From NCBI RefSeq assembly GCF_014873535.1, contig NZ_JADBEF010000001.1:4712001-4776000 (forward strand): a stretch of DNA of 64,000 bases, in the 5' to 3' direction. Shown here one piece after another: positions 32,409-39,398 of this stretch. How positions within the stretch are numbered: the first letter of the stretch is position 1; each line of letters begins with the position of its first letter. A model generated the notes under the pieces. It ran no database searches. It saw only the letters and a list, made by a program, of their open reading frames with translations, and was not told the DNA's origin. This DNA is from Nonomuraea africana. Lineage in GTDB: Bacteria; Actinomycetota; Actinomycetes; Streptosporangiales; Streptosporangiaceae. The translations under genes were made by a program, and so were the position numbers.

Positions 32409-32428
32409 AAACCGGACTGTAGTCCATT
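32373..32428. promoter_or_regulatory. Two related palindromes, candidate TetR operators
   Basis: ACCGGACTGCGGTCCGGT (32373-32390) is a perfect palindrome apart from its 4-bp centre. ACCGGACTGTAGTCCATT (32411-32428) repeats the same left half and GGACT-GTAGTCC core and overlaps the -10 of the TetR gene and the rhodanese leader region. Their centres are 38 bp apart. Confidence 0.7.
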
Positions 32429-32444
32429 TATCTCGGAGGTCGCA

Positions 32445-32780
32445 ATGACCGTCCTCATCACCCGCGACGAGCTCAAGGCCGCGATCGACGCCGGCGCCGT
32501 CACCGTGGTCGACGCCCTGGGCGGCGACTACTACGCCCAACAGCACCTGCCGAGCGCCATCGCGCTGGTCGAGAGCGAGGTGGCCGAGCGCGCCGCCACG
32601 CTGCTGCCCGACAGGGACGCGGCCATCGTCACCTACTGCTCCAACCCGGCCTGCCCCAACAGCAAGGCCGTCGCGAACCGCCTGACCGCGCTCGGCTACA
32701 CCGACGTGCGCACGTACCGCGAAGGCATCCAGGACTGGGTCGAGGCGGGGCTGCCCGTCGAGTCCTCGGTGACCGTCTGA
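32445..32780 (+). CDS. Rhodanese-like sulfurtransferase
   Basis: 111 residues, single rhodanese domain. The active-site loop is TYCSNPACPNS with the catalytic Cys, preceded by VTVVDALGGDYYAQQHLPSAI and followed by GYTDVRTYREGIQDWVEAGLPVE. It should carry persulfide sulfur in the cytoplasm. CGGAGG is 5-6 nt before the ATG. It is divergent from, and probably repressed by, the TetR at 31737. Confidence 0.9.
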   Translation: MTVLITRDELKAAIDAGAVTVVDALGGDYYAQQHLPSAIALVESEVAERAATLLPDRDAAIVTYCSNPACPNSKAVANRLTALGYTDVRTYREGIQDWVEAGLPVESSVTV

Positions 32781-32824
32781 GGCTCTTCACGGTTTCTGCA
32801 CATTGACCCGGTAGGTTCCGCTCC

Positions 32825-33787
32825 ATGATCCGGACTGTGCTGACCTGGCTGGTGGTCGTGCCGTTCGCCGTGTGGGCGGTGCTCAGGGTGACGGGGGTGG
32901 ACATCGCCGACCGGTGGATCCAACTGGTCGCGTTCACCCCCTACGTGGCCGCCGCCTCGGTGGCGCCGGTGCTGCTCGCCGGCCTGCTGAGGCGGTGGAT
33001 CCCCATGGCGGTGGCCGTGGTGACGGCGGCGGCGCTGGCCTTCGCCGTCCTGCCGAGATACTTCGCCGACGCCGACCCGCACACCGGTGGCGGGACCTTC
33101 AGGGTACTGGCGGCGAACCTGGCGGTCGGGGCGGGAGACGGCGCGGAGCTGGTCAGGCTGGTCGACCGGCTTCAGCCCGACGTGCTCGCCATCCAGGAGC
33201 TCACCCCCGGCGCCATGAAGCGGCTCGACGCGCTCGGGCTGCGCGAGCGCATGCCGTACGTGGTGGACAGATCCCAGGGCGGCGTCTGGGGATCGGGGAT
33301 CTACTCCGCGCACCCGCTGACCGAGCGGCCGTTGATCGCACTGGGCAGGTTCCGGCAGGCCAGGGCGGTGATCAAGGTCAAGAACGGGCCGGAGATCGAG
33401 GTGGTGTCCGTGCACCCGTGCGCGCCCAGCCACGCCGCGAAGATGTCGTGCTGGCGGTCGGGGCTCGCGGCGCTGCCCAGGGCGGGAGAGCGGCTGACGG
33501 TGCTGGCGGGCGACTTCAACGCCACGCTCGACCACTGGCCGGTGCGGGAGCTGCTCGACTCGGGATACAGGGACGCGGCGGACGTCATGGGGCAGGGGTT
33601 CACGGCGACGTGGCCGCAGAAGGGCTGGCGGCCGGTGCCGGGGGTGACGATCGATCACGTGCTGGCCGACGAGCGGATGGGCGTGCGCGCGTTCAGCGTC
33701 CACGACCTGCCTGGCACCGACCACCGCTCGGTGTTCGCCGAGCTCACGCTGCCGCTCACCGGAGCGGCCGCGGTGCGCGAGGGTTAG
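32825..33787 (+). CDS. Membrane-anchored endonuclease/exonuclease/phosphatase (EEP) family protein, VanJ-like
   Basis: 320 residues. TAGGTT lies 7 nt before ATG 32825 (leaderless). Three N-terminal transmembrane helices (about 3-22, 33-56 and 59-78) precede an EEP domain placed outside the membrane: FRVLAANLAVGAG, LAIQELTPG (Glu), VVSVHP, LAGDFNATLDH (Asp, Asn) and LPGTDHRSVFAEL (Asp-His). All catalytic residues are present. The topology matches VanJ-type proteins that act on undecaprenyl pyrophosphate and give teicoplanin resistance in Streptomyces, but many homologues are uncharacterised. Confidence 0.87.
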   Translation: MIRTVLTWLVVVPFAVWAVLRVTGVDIADRWIQLVAFTPYVAAASVAPVLLAGLLRRWIPMAVAVVTAAALAFAVLPRYFADADPHTGGGTFRVLAANLAVGAGDGAELVRLVDRLQPDVLAIQELTPGAMKRLDALGLRERMPYVVDRSQGGVWGSGIYSAHPLTERPLIALGRFRQARAVIKVKNGPEIEVVSVHPCAPSHAAKMSCWRSGLAALPRAGERLTVLAGDFNATLDHWPVRELLDSGYRDAADVMGQGFTATWPQKGWRPVPGVTIDHVLADERMGVRAFSVHDLPGTDHRSVFAELTLPLTGAAAVREG

Positions 33788-34347
33788 AGCGCGGTGACGC
33801 GCACGTCGTCGAAACGGGCGGCGAAGCCCTTGCCGACGGGGGCGGCCGCCATCACGCCCGCGAGCGTGGGCGCCCCCTGCGGGAAGGCGGCGAGCCTGAG
33901 CATCGCCTCGGGCTCGGCTCCGTCCAGGCCGTAGCGGACGGTCACCGCGTCGCCCCTGCGCTCCAGGTCGAAGGTGACGCTCCCGGCGACGCGATCCAGC
34001 GGCAGGACCGACCAGTCCGACACCTCGCGGGTCACGACGGTGCTGAGATGGAAGGCGCCGTCGACATACTCGACACCCGCCTTGACCCAGGTGGCCTCGT
34101 CGATCCGCAGGACGGCCCCCGCCTGGTCGTACTGCTCGGCGTAGTCGCCGGAGAACGTCAGCGTCAGCCGGAAGTCGCCCGAGACGATCCTCCCGAACAG
34201 ATGCGCGGTGTCGTGGCTGTAGCCGTAATGGGTCTTCCGCCACAGATCCGTGCCGGGATCGCAGACCAGGCTGAGCCCGTCGTCGGCGGTCCACTCACGG
34301 GGAGGGTTGATCCATTGCCAGTCGGAGGAGCCAAAGGCCATGATCAT
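33784..34347 (-). CDS. DUF1349 domain-containing protein
   Basis: 187 residues from ATG 34347; ATG codons at 34341 and 34356 are alternatives. The DUF1349 (concanavalin-like beta-sandwich) pattern is clear: DWQWINPPREWTADDGLSLVCDPGTDLWRKTHYGYSHDTAHLFGRIVSGDFRLTLTFSGDYAEQYDQAGAVLRIDEATWVKAGVEYVDGAFHLSTVVTREVSDWS (quoted discontinuously in spirit of the family: DLWRKTHYGY, YDQAGAVLRID and WVKAGVEYV are the key blocks). Probably a carbohydrate- or ligand-binding cytoplasmic protein. Overlaps the convergent EEP gene by 4 nt. Confidence 0.85.
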   Translation of the reverse strand: MIMAFGSSDWQWINPPREWTADDGLSLVCDPGTDLWRKTHYGYSHDTAHLFGRIVSGDFRLTLTFSGDYAEQYDQAGAVLRIDEATWVKAGVEYVDGAFHLSTVVTREVSDWSVLPLDRVAGSVTFDLERRGDAVTVRYGLDGAEPEAMLRLAAFPQGAPTLAGVMAAAPVGKGFAARFDDVRVTAL

Positions 34348-34464
34348 GGCGGTCATCCTGCCATGCTCATCCGAAATATGTGGGTAGATCCCGGCAGGCG
34401 GCGGTGGGCCCCGCGGGCCGCCTTGGGGAAATCGGCCTGCCGGGCGCCGCGTAGACTGACGTTC

Positions 34465-34785
34465 GTGGCAGACCCCAAGTTCGAGATCCAGATGCTTCAC
34501 GACCGGGTGATGATCCGGCTGGAGAAGGACGGCGAGGAGCGGCGCAGCGGCGCAGGCATCGTGATCCCCGCGACCGTCAAGATGGCCAACCGGCTGGCTT
34601 GGGGCGAGGTCTGTGGCGTCGGCGCCAACGTGCGCGCGGTGAAGGTCGGCGACAAGGTGCTGCTCAACCCCGAGGATCAGTACGAGGTCGAGCTGCACAC
34701 CCAGGTGTACCTCGTGATGCGCGAACGCGACCTGCACGCCGTCGCCACCCAGGAAACCGACCACGGCACCGGCCTCTACCTCTAG
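34465..34785 (+). CDS. GroES-like co-chaperonin paralogue without adjacent GroEL
   Basis: 106 residues from GTG 34465, 7 nt after TAGACT (leaderless). The Cpn10 fold is visible in MLHDRVMIRLEKDGEERRSGAGIVIPATVK, WGEVCGVGANVRAVKVGDKVLLNPEDQYEVELHTQVYLVMRERDLHAV. The mobile loop is short and charged (KDGEERRSGAGIVIP) and lacks the hydrophobic tripeptide usual for GroEL contact. No groEL is nearby. Short GroES-like proteins of this kind recur in actinomycetes; their function is unclear. Confidence 0.83.
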   Translation: MADPKFEIQMLHDRVMIRLEKDGEERRSGAGIVIPATVKMANRLAWGEVCGVGANVRAVKVGDKVLLNPEDQYEVELHTQVYLVMRERDLHAVATQETDHGTGLYL

Positions 34786-34822
34786 GTTCCCCGCGATCGG
34801 CACTCGCTCGACCGCGGGGACC
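34785..34822. terminator. Bidirectional hairpin after GroES-like gene
   Basis: TCCCCGCG (34788-34795) pairs with CGCGGGGA (34813-34820), extended by GG/CC outside a one-base bulge, between two convergent genes. Confidence 0.65.
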
Positions 34823-34847
34823 TGTTCGTCATCAGGACGCGGCCCGA

Positions 34848-35792
34848 TCAGCTCGCGTCGGTGTAGCTGAGATACACGTCGTCCTTCTTCCACGCCGACG
34901 TGCTGATGTCGGCCACGGTGCGCACCACCTCACCCTTGAGGTCGACGACGACCGCCTGGTAGCCGGTACCGCCCTTCACGACGGCGAGCAGGTGCCTGTC
35001 GTCCCACCAGCCGAGTGACAGCTCGGCCTTGATGTCGACGCGGTGGCGCAGCCGTCCGGTGGCAAGGTCCCAGGTGCAGAAGCTTTCGCGGTAGCGGGCC
35101 GGGCACCAGGTGCCCAGCAAGGTGCCCGAGGGCGAGAACGCCGTCTCGCCGCCCATCGGCTCGCCGACTCCGGCCAGCGTCCTGGCCACGCCGCCGTCCA
35201 CCCGGTAGAAGCGCACGCCGTCCTTGTAGCCGGTCATCACATGCCTGCCGTCGGGCGTCCACTGGAACACCACATCCCCGCCGATGTCCTTCAGCAGCAC
35301 CACCCTGGCGGCCTTGGCGCTCACGTCGGCCGTGGCGAAGCCGACGGTCACCCACTTCTTGCCGACCTTCTTCTCCACGGTCAATGCGATCTTGCGGCCG
35401 TTGGCCGACCAGAAGGCGGCCGTGGTGAGCAGCGGCAGCTTCGAGGTGCGCACCTTGGTCGTCTGCTGGGTGCCCGCGTCGATGACGGCGATCGAGTCGT
35501 ACCTGGCACCGGGGTGTTCGGGGATACCGGCGACCCTCTGCCCCTTGGGCGCGACCACCAGGTCGATGTAGCCGGGCACGGCCTCAAAGGTGTCGTCGGC
35601 GGTACGCAGATGGGGCTTGGCGCCGACGATCGCGGTGACTTTCTTCGGGTCGCCGGGCCGCTCGTGGAGCGTGACACCGAGACCCGTGTCGATCTCGGTG
35701 TCGTCGAGGCGGCCGGCGGACGCCGAGGTCACCGGCAGGGAGGAAAGCGCGAGGAAGGCTGTGCACACAGCTAAGGCGCTACGGAGATTCAC
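34848..35792 (-). CDS. Secreted beta-propeller-like (TolB/WD40-type) protein, paralogue A
   Basis: 314 residues. TATGCT lies 8 nt before GTG 35792. Signal peptide 1-26 (cleavage after TSASA). The mature part is a series of beta-strand repeats with WSANGRKIALT, WTPDGRHVMTG and FSPSGTLLGTW, as in TolB/WD40-like propellers, ending SAWKKDDVYLSYTDAS. It is a paralogue of the gene at 35812 (shared LGVTLHERPGDPKKVTA and the C-terminal AW-DxYLSYT block). Extracellular; ligand unknown. Confidence 0.8.
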   Translation of the reverse strand: MNLRSALAVCTAFLALSSLPVTSASAGRLDDTEIDTGLGVTLHERPGDPKKVTAIVGAKPHLRTADDTFEAVPGYIDLVVAPKGQRVAGIPEHPGARYDSIAVIDAGTQQTTKVRTSKLPLLTTAAFWSANGRKIALTVEKKVGKKWVTVGFATADVSAKAARVVLLKDIGGDVVFQWTPDGRHVMTGYKDGVRFYRVDGGVARTLAGVGEPMGGETAFSPSGTLLGTWCPARYRESFCTWDLATGRLRHRVDIKAELSLGWWDDRHLLAVVKGGTGYQAVVVDLKGEVVRTVADISTSAWKKDDVYLSYTDAS

Positions 35793-35811
35793 AAACGGGG
35801 AGCATAGGGCC

Positions 35812-36729
35812 TCAGCGGCGGGTGTAGCTCAGGTAGAGGTCGTAGTCGCGCCAGGCGGTGCGGCTGATGGTGGCCAGGGGGCGGACCGGCTTGCCCTTGA
35901 GGTCGATCACGACGCTCGCGTAGCCCTTGCCGTGCCGTCCCACCGCGATCAGGTGCTCGCGGTCCCACCAGCCGTACGAGGCGACCGCGGGGACCTTCAG
36001 CTTCTTGTCCAGTTTGCCGTTGTAGGGGTTCCACGTGCACAGCGTCGCCTTGTGCTTCTTGGGGCACCACGTGGCCATGCGCCTGCCGTCGGGGGAGAAG
36101 GCGCTCTCGCCGCCGACCAGCCCGCCGGTACGCCACAGGGTCCAGGCCACCCGTCCGTCAGGCAGGTAGAAGCGCACGTTGTCCCAGTAGTCGGCGACCA
36201 CGCGCCTGCCGTCCGGCGACCACTGGAAGAGAGCGTCGTGGTAGGCGCCGGGCACCTTGACCAGTCTGGCGCGTTTGGCGGCCACGTCCACGATGACGAA
36301 GCCGACGCTGCGCCACCCCGTGCGGTCGTCGCCCTTGGAGGCGGTCAGCACCACCCTGCGCCCGTCGGGCGACCAGTACGGCGTGCCGGCCACCATGGGC
36401 GCCTTCACCGTGCGGATCTTGGTGACCTTGCCGGTGGACCTGTTGGTGATCGCGATCCGGTCGTAGCCCTTGGTGAACTTCCTCGGGATCGCGGCGACTA
36501 ATCCGCCGCCGGGCGAGACCGCGAGGTCGTTGTAGGAGCGCTGGCCCGCGAAGTAGCCGCCCGACCTGAGGTAGGCCGAGCCCGCGGTGGTGTAGGCGGT
36601 GACCCTTTTGGGGTCGCCGCGCTGTTCGTGCAGGGTGACGCCGAGACCTGGCAGCTTGACGTCGACGCCGGTTAAGTCGACGCCGGTTAAGACGAGCGCC
36701 GCGGCGAGGAGGAGGGTGCTTGGGCTCAC
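35812..36729 (-). CDS. Secreted beta-propeller-like protein, paralogue B
   Basis: 305 residues from GTG 36729, with GAGAGG 9 nt upstream; GTG 36738 is an alternative. Signal-like N-terminus SPSTLLLAAALVLTGVDLTGVD contains a tandem LTGVD pair encoded by a duplicated 15-bp unit (about 36661-36692). Propeller repeats WSPDGRRVVLT, WSPDGRRVVAD and FSPDGRRMATW; C-terminus TAWRDYDLYLSYTRR. Co-oriented with paralogue A at a 19-nt gap, probably one transcript. Exported; function unknown. Confidence 0.78.
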   Translation of the reverse strand: MSPSTLLLAAALVLTGVDLTGVDVKLPGLGVTLHEQRGDPKRVTAYTTAGSAYLRSGGYFAGQRSYNDLAVSPGGGLVAAIPRKFTKGYDRIAITNRSTGKVTKIRTVKAPMVAGTPYWSPDGRRVVLTASKGDDRTGWRSVGFVIVDVAAKRARLVKVPGAYHDALFQWSPDGRRVVADYWDNVRFYLPDGRVAWTLWRTGGLVGGESAFSPDGRRMATWCPKKHKATLCTWNPYNGKLDKKLKVPAVASYGWWDREHLIAVGRHGKGYASVVIDLKGKPVRPLATISRTAWRDYDLYLSYTRR

Positions 36730-36742
36730 GGAAGGCACCCTC

Positions 36743-36835
36743 TCACTTACCGGTGAAGCTCAGCCAGAGTTCCGCGCGCCAGGTGCCGGCGGGAATCTCG
36801 CCGAGCGCTACGAGGGCGGAGAGCACGGCGGCGGC
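36743..36835 (-). pseudogene. C-terminal remnant of a third propeller paralogue
   Basis: A 30-codon reading frame just upstream of paralogue B, preceded by an in-frame TAG at 36836-36838, ends ALGEIPAGTWRAELWLSFTGK followed by TGA. This aligns with the C-termini of the two intact neighbours (ATISRTAWRDYDLYLSYTRR and ADISTSAWKKDDVYLSYTDAS) at the TW/AW-x-x-x-L/V-Y/W-LS-Y/F-T positions. The rest of the gene is absent, so it is the scar of a third tandem copy. Confidence 0.6.
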
Positions 36836-36961
36836 CTAGGGGCGATCACAGGCCCCGCTCTCGTGCAGACCGAACCGGTATGGAGGCTCACCAGTTTGAA
36901 GTGGGCACAACCCCCGCCAGACACCACGTCTGACATGGGATCGCTAAGCTGATCAGAGACG

Positions 36962-37402
36962 CTAGACGCCGAGCAGTTCGCGCGCCTTGGCGACCAGGTC
37001 GATGCCGAGGCTGAGCTTCAGCGCCGCCCAGATGATCACGCCCATGGCGGCCAGTGTGACGAGCAGGACGATGATGCGCACCGTCCAGCCCCGCCGCTTG
37101 TACCACTCGGTCCAGCCGTGCAGGACGCTCTTGCCGAACTCCAGCAGCTTGTGCGCCCAGTGGAACTCGGTGGCCAGCACCGCGAGCCCCGCGAAGACGA
37201 CCAGCCAGCCCGGGCCTGGAAAGGGCACCATGATGAGGCCGCCCACGACCATCACGGCGCCTATCACGCCGATGACGATCTTGAGCGTGAGGGCACCGGT
37301 CCGGGTGGACCGGATGCCGTCGAGCCAGCCGTGAATGCCGGAGCGGCGCGCCGCTTCGTCCTTCAGCTTGTCGGCGTCACCGGTTTCGGAGTCGATTGCC
37401 AC
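36962..37402 (-). CDS. PGPGW/TIGR02611 family transmembrane protein
   Basis: 146 residues from GTG 37402, which is 6 nt after TACCCT (leaderless). The signature VPFPGPGWLVVFAGLAVLATEF follows a first membrane helix (about 39-60); a third helix lies at about 108-130. N- and C-terminal parts are hydrophilic. Family members are small actinobacterial membrane proteins of unknown role. The 36836-36961 spacer upstream of paralogue remnants holds nothing else recognisable. Confidence 0.87.
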   Translation of the reverse strand: MAIDSETGDADKLKDEAARRSGIHGWLDGIRSTRTGALTLKIVIGVIGAVMVVGGLIMVPFPGPGWLVVFAGLAVLATEFHWAHKLLEFGKSVLHGWTEWYKRRGWTVRIIVLLVTLAAMGVIIWAALKLSLGIDLVAKARELLGV

Positions 37403-37518
37403 ACATCAAGGGTAATAGGCCGAATAGAGCTAACCGGTAGATCGCCGCGCCCGCGATCACCACCAACCAGCCGCGACGGCGACAAACCTCCCCGATTTCC
37501 GCCCAATGCCCCATTAGA

Positions 37519-37635
37519 CGGATCTCGCCAATTCCCCTGATCCCAGGAACGGATCTCTCCAGGTTCGTCCCTGCTCCCCCCAAAAACGGATCTCTCTGAT
37601 TCCCTGATCCCCGGCAGCGGATCTCTCCGATTTCC
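37519..37635. repeat. Four-copy degenerate tandem repeat around CGGATCTC
   Basis: CGGATCTCTC-type units start at 37519, 37550, 37587 and 37618 (spacings 31, 37 and 31 bp), each followed by a CAATTCCCCTGATCCC-like tail in the complete copies. The array lies in the non-coding spacer 37403-37737; I see no gene in this spacer. Confidence 0.7.
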
Positions 37636-37737
37636 CGCGGGCACCAGAAAGTACGGCAGGCGCCGGTGACGGCCACCGGGGTCACCGGTGACCGTCCGTC
37701 CATCACGCGTGCTCCAGCGGGACTCCGGCCCCCGCCG

Positions 37738-38030
37738 TCACGTCACGGCGGCACAACCGACAGGACTGGGGACCCCGTTCGCCCTGGTCCACGACCCCGT
37801 GAAACCGAACGTCGCCATCCCGCCCTCGGCCAGCGCGCCGTTCCACGACACATTCCTGACCGTCACGTCGGCCCCTGTCTGGGGTGTGCGAGCCGTTCCT
37901 GAGCTGGATGATCCGCTGGCCGCCGGGGAAGGCCCACGACACGGTCCAGCCCTTGATCGGCCGGTCGGCCTTGACTGTGACCTCGGCCTGGAAGCCGCCC
38001 TGCAGCGGCGGACGTCTGCGCAGGTCAGCC
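37738..38030 (-). pseudogene. Frameshifted remnant of a family 2 carbohydrate-binding module (CBM2)
   Basis: In one frame the minus strand encodes GGFQAEVTVKADRPIKGWTVSWAFPGGQRIIQLRNGSHTP; from about 37885 the homology continues in another frame as QTGADVTVRNVSWNGALAEGGMATFGFTGSWTRANGVPSP and ends at TGA/TAG-type stop at 37738. Joined, these give the order of a CBM2 domain (three conserved Trp positions, NVSWNG, FGFTGSW). A possible second shift lies near the N-terminus (CADVRR). No catalytic domain is attached, so it is the relic of a secreted glycoside hydrolase or lytic oxygenase. Confidence 0.75.
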
Positions 38031-38102
38031 CGTGAAACATTCAGCAGGTAAAGCTTTCGGCAGACGTTAGGCGTTTGGCGGCAAAAATGGTTAATGTCGT
38101 CC

Positions 38103-39005
38103 ATGCCTGAGGCACTTCTACGGACCGTCACCGGTCAGATCCGCGCCGACGCGATCACCGGCGCCGTCCTCCCCCATGAACACCTGCGCTGCGACCTGCG
38201 CTGGGCGGTCGGCATCGACTCCGACCCCCACCGCTGGCTCGACGAGGAGCGCGCCGTCATCCAAGAGCTCCGCGAGCTGCACCAGTCGGACGGCCTCGGC
38301 CTCACCGTGGAGCTCACCTGCATCGGCATGGGCAGGGACGCCACCTCCCTCGCCCGCGTCGCCGCGGGCAGCAGGGTCCCGGTCGTCGCCTCGACGGGCC
38401 TGTACGCCGAGCCGTTCACCCAGGTCCGCGAGGACGACGTGGACACCCTCACCGCGCGGCTGATGGACGAGATCACCTCGGGCCTCGACGGCTCGGGCGT
38501 GCTCCCCGGCGTCATCGGCGAGGTCGGCGCGTGGGGCCCGGAGCCGACTCCCGTGGAGGAGCGCTGCCTGGTCGCCGCCGCCCGTGCCTCCCTGTCCAGC
38601 CGCCTGCCCGTGGCCACCCACGGCCAGAACGGGCTCGCGCTGCTGGAGATCCTGCTCGGCGAGGGGCTGCCCGGCTCGCGCGTCAGCGTCGCCTGCACAG
38701 GCGGCGACCCGGCCGCCGCCCGCAAGGTCGCCGAGGCGGGAGCGTACGTCAGTCTCTCCTCCGTCGGCCTCGGCGCCACGCAGGCGGCCCGCGTGGCGAT
38801 GGAGCTGATCTCCGAGGGGCACGGCGACCGCCTGCTGCTCGGCAGCGGGGTCTCCCGCGTCGCCCATCTCCAGCGGTACGGCGGGGCGGGGTACTCCCAC
38901 GTGTTCCGCACGCTGCTGCCCCGGCTGCGGGAGGCGGGCGTGGCGGAGGAGACGATCCAGGCGATCACGCACGACAACCCGCTCCGCTGGCTGACCAACG
39001 GCTGA
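38103..39005 (+). CDS. Phosphotriesterase-family protein with incomplete metal site
   Basis: 300 residues from ATG 38103; TAATGT lies 5 nt upstream, and ATG 38094 is an alternative. The family fold is recognisable: VLPHEHLRCDLRW (His-x-His), TVELTCIGMGRDATSLARVAAGSRVPVVASTGLY, GVIGEVGAWG (bridging Glu as in PHP-type members), VATHGQNG (His) and AITHDNPLRWL. However, the position of the next His reads VACTGGD and the position of the catalytic Asp (SHD in the paralogue at 16050) reads LGSGVSR. It may be a pseudoenzyme or have altered chemistry. Confidence 0.83.
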   Translation: MPEALLRTVTGQIRADAITGAVLPHEHLRCDLRWAVGIDSDPHRWLDEERAVIQELRELHQSDGLGLTVELTCIGMGRDATSLARVAAGSRVPVVASTGLYAEPFTQVREDDVDTLTARLMDEITSGLDGSGVLPGVIGEVGAWGPEPTPVEERCLVAAARASLSSRLPVATHGQNGLALLEILLGEGLPGSRVSVACTGGDPAAARKVAEAGAYVSLSSVGLGATQAARVAMELISEGHGDRLLLGSGVSRVAHLQRYGGAGYSHVFRTLLPRLREAGVAEETIQAITHDNPLRWLTNG

Positions 39006-39149
39006 CGCGGCCCCATAGGCATCCCCCGCCCGCCGGACCATCCTTCCCGGCGCACCCTCTTTTCCGGGCGCACCCCCCAGCCTGCTGGACCACCCCTTCC
39101 GGCACACCCTCCCCCGCCCCGGCCGTTCCCCCTCCTCCGCCGCCACCCT

Positions 39150-39300
39150 CAAGATCACGCCAGCTCTCACCCGGCGGCGGCACCCTCATCGCCTCCAAGG
39201 CCACGCTGGGTATCGCGCAGGCGGCGCCCCCTCGTCGTCTTCAAGACCACGCCATCCCGGCCGGGCGGCACCTTCAAGACCACGCCAGGTCTCGACACGC
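39150..39300. repeat. Degenerate tandem repeat CAAGACCACGCCA in long spacer
   Basis: CAAGAYCACGCCA-like units occur at 39150, 39196 (degenerate), 39242 and 39275, each followed by a GGCGG-rich linker (spacings 46, 46 and 33 bp). The spacer 39006-39398 is otherwise C-rich with no gene visible; its last 80 bases are AT-richer and should hold the promoter of the ROK gene. Confidence 0.65.
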
Positions 39301-39398
39301 GGCACACTTAAGGAAGGCATGATTCTTCCGCCGATGGTCAAGCAGAAGTGTGCTTCAATTCGACATATCACGTTTTGAGGGTGGCGGAAGGAGCGGCG

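Noticed and set aside
37519..37635. Possible CRISPR array
   Set aside because: Repeats are short and degenerate, spacers are partly repetitive themselves, spacing varies, and no cas gene is present.
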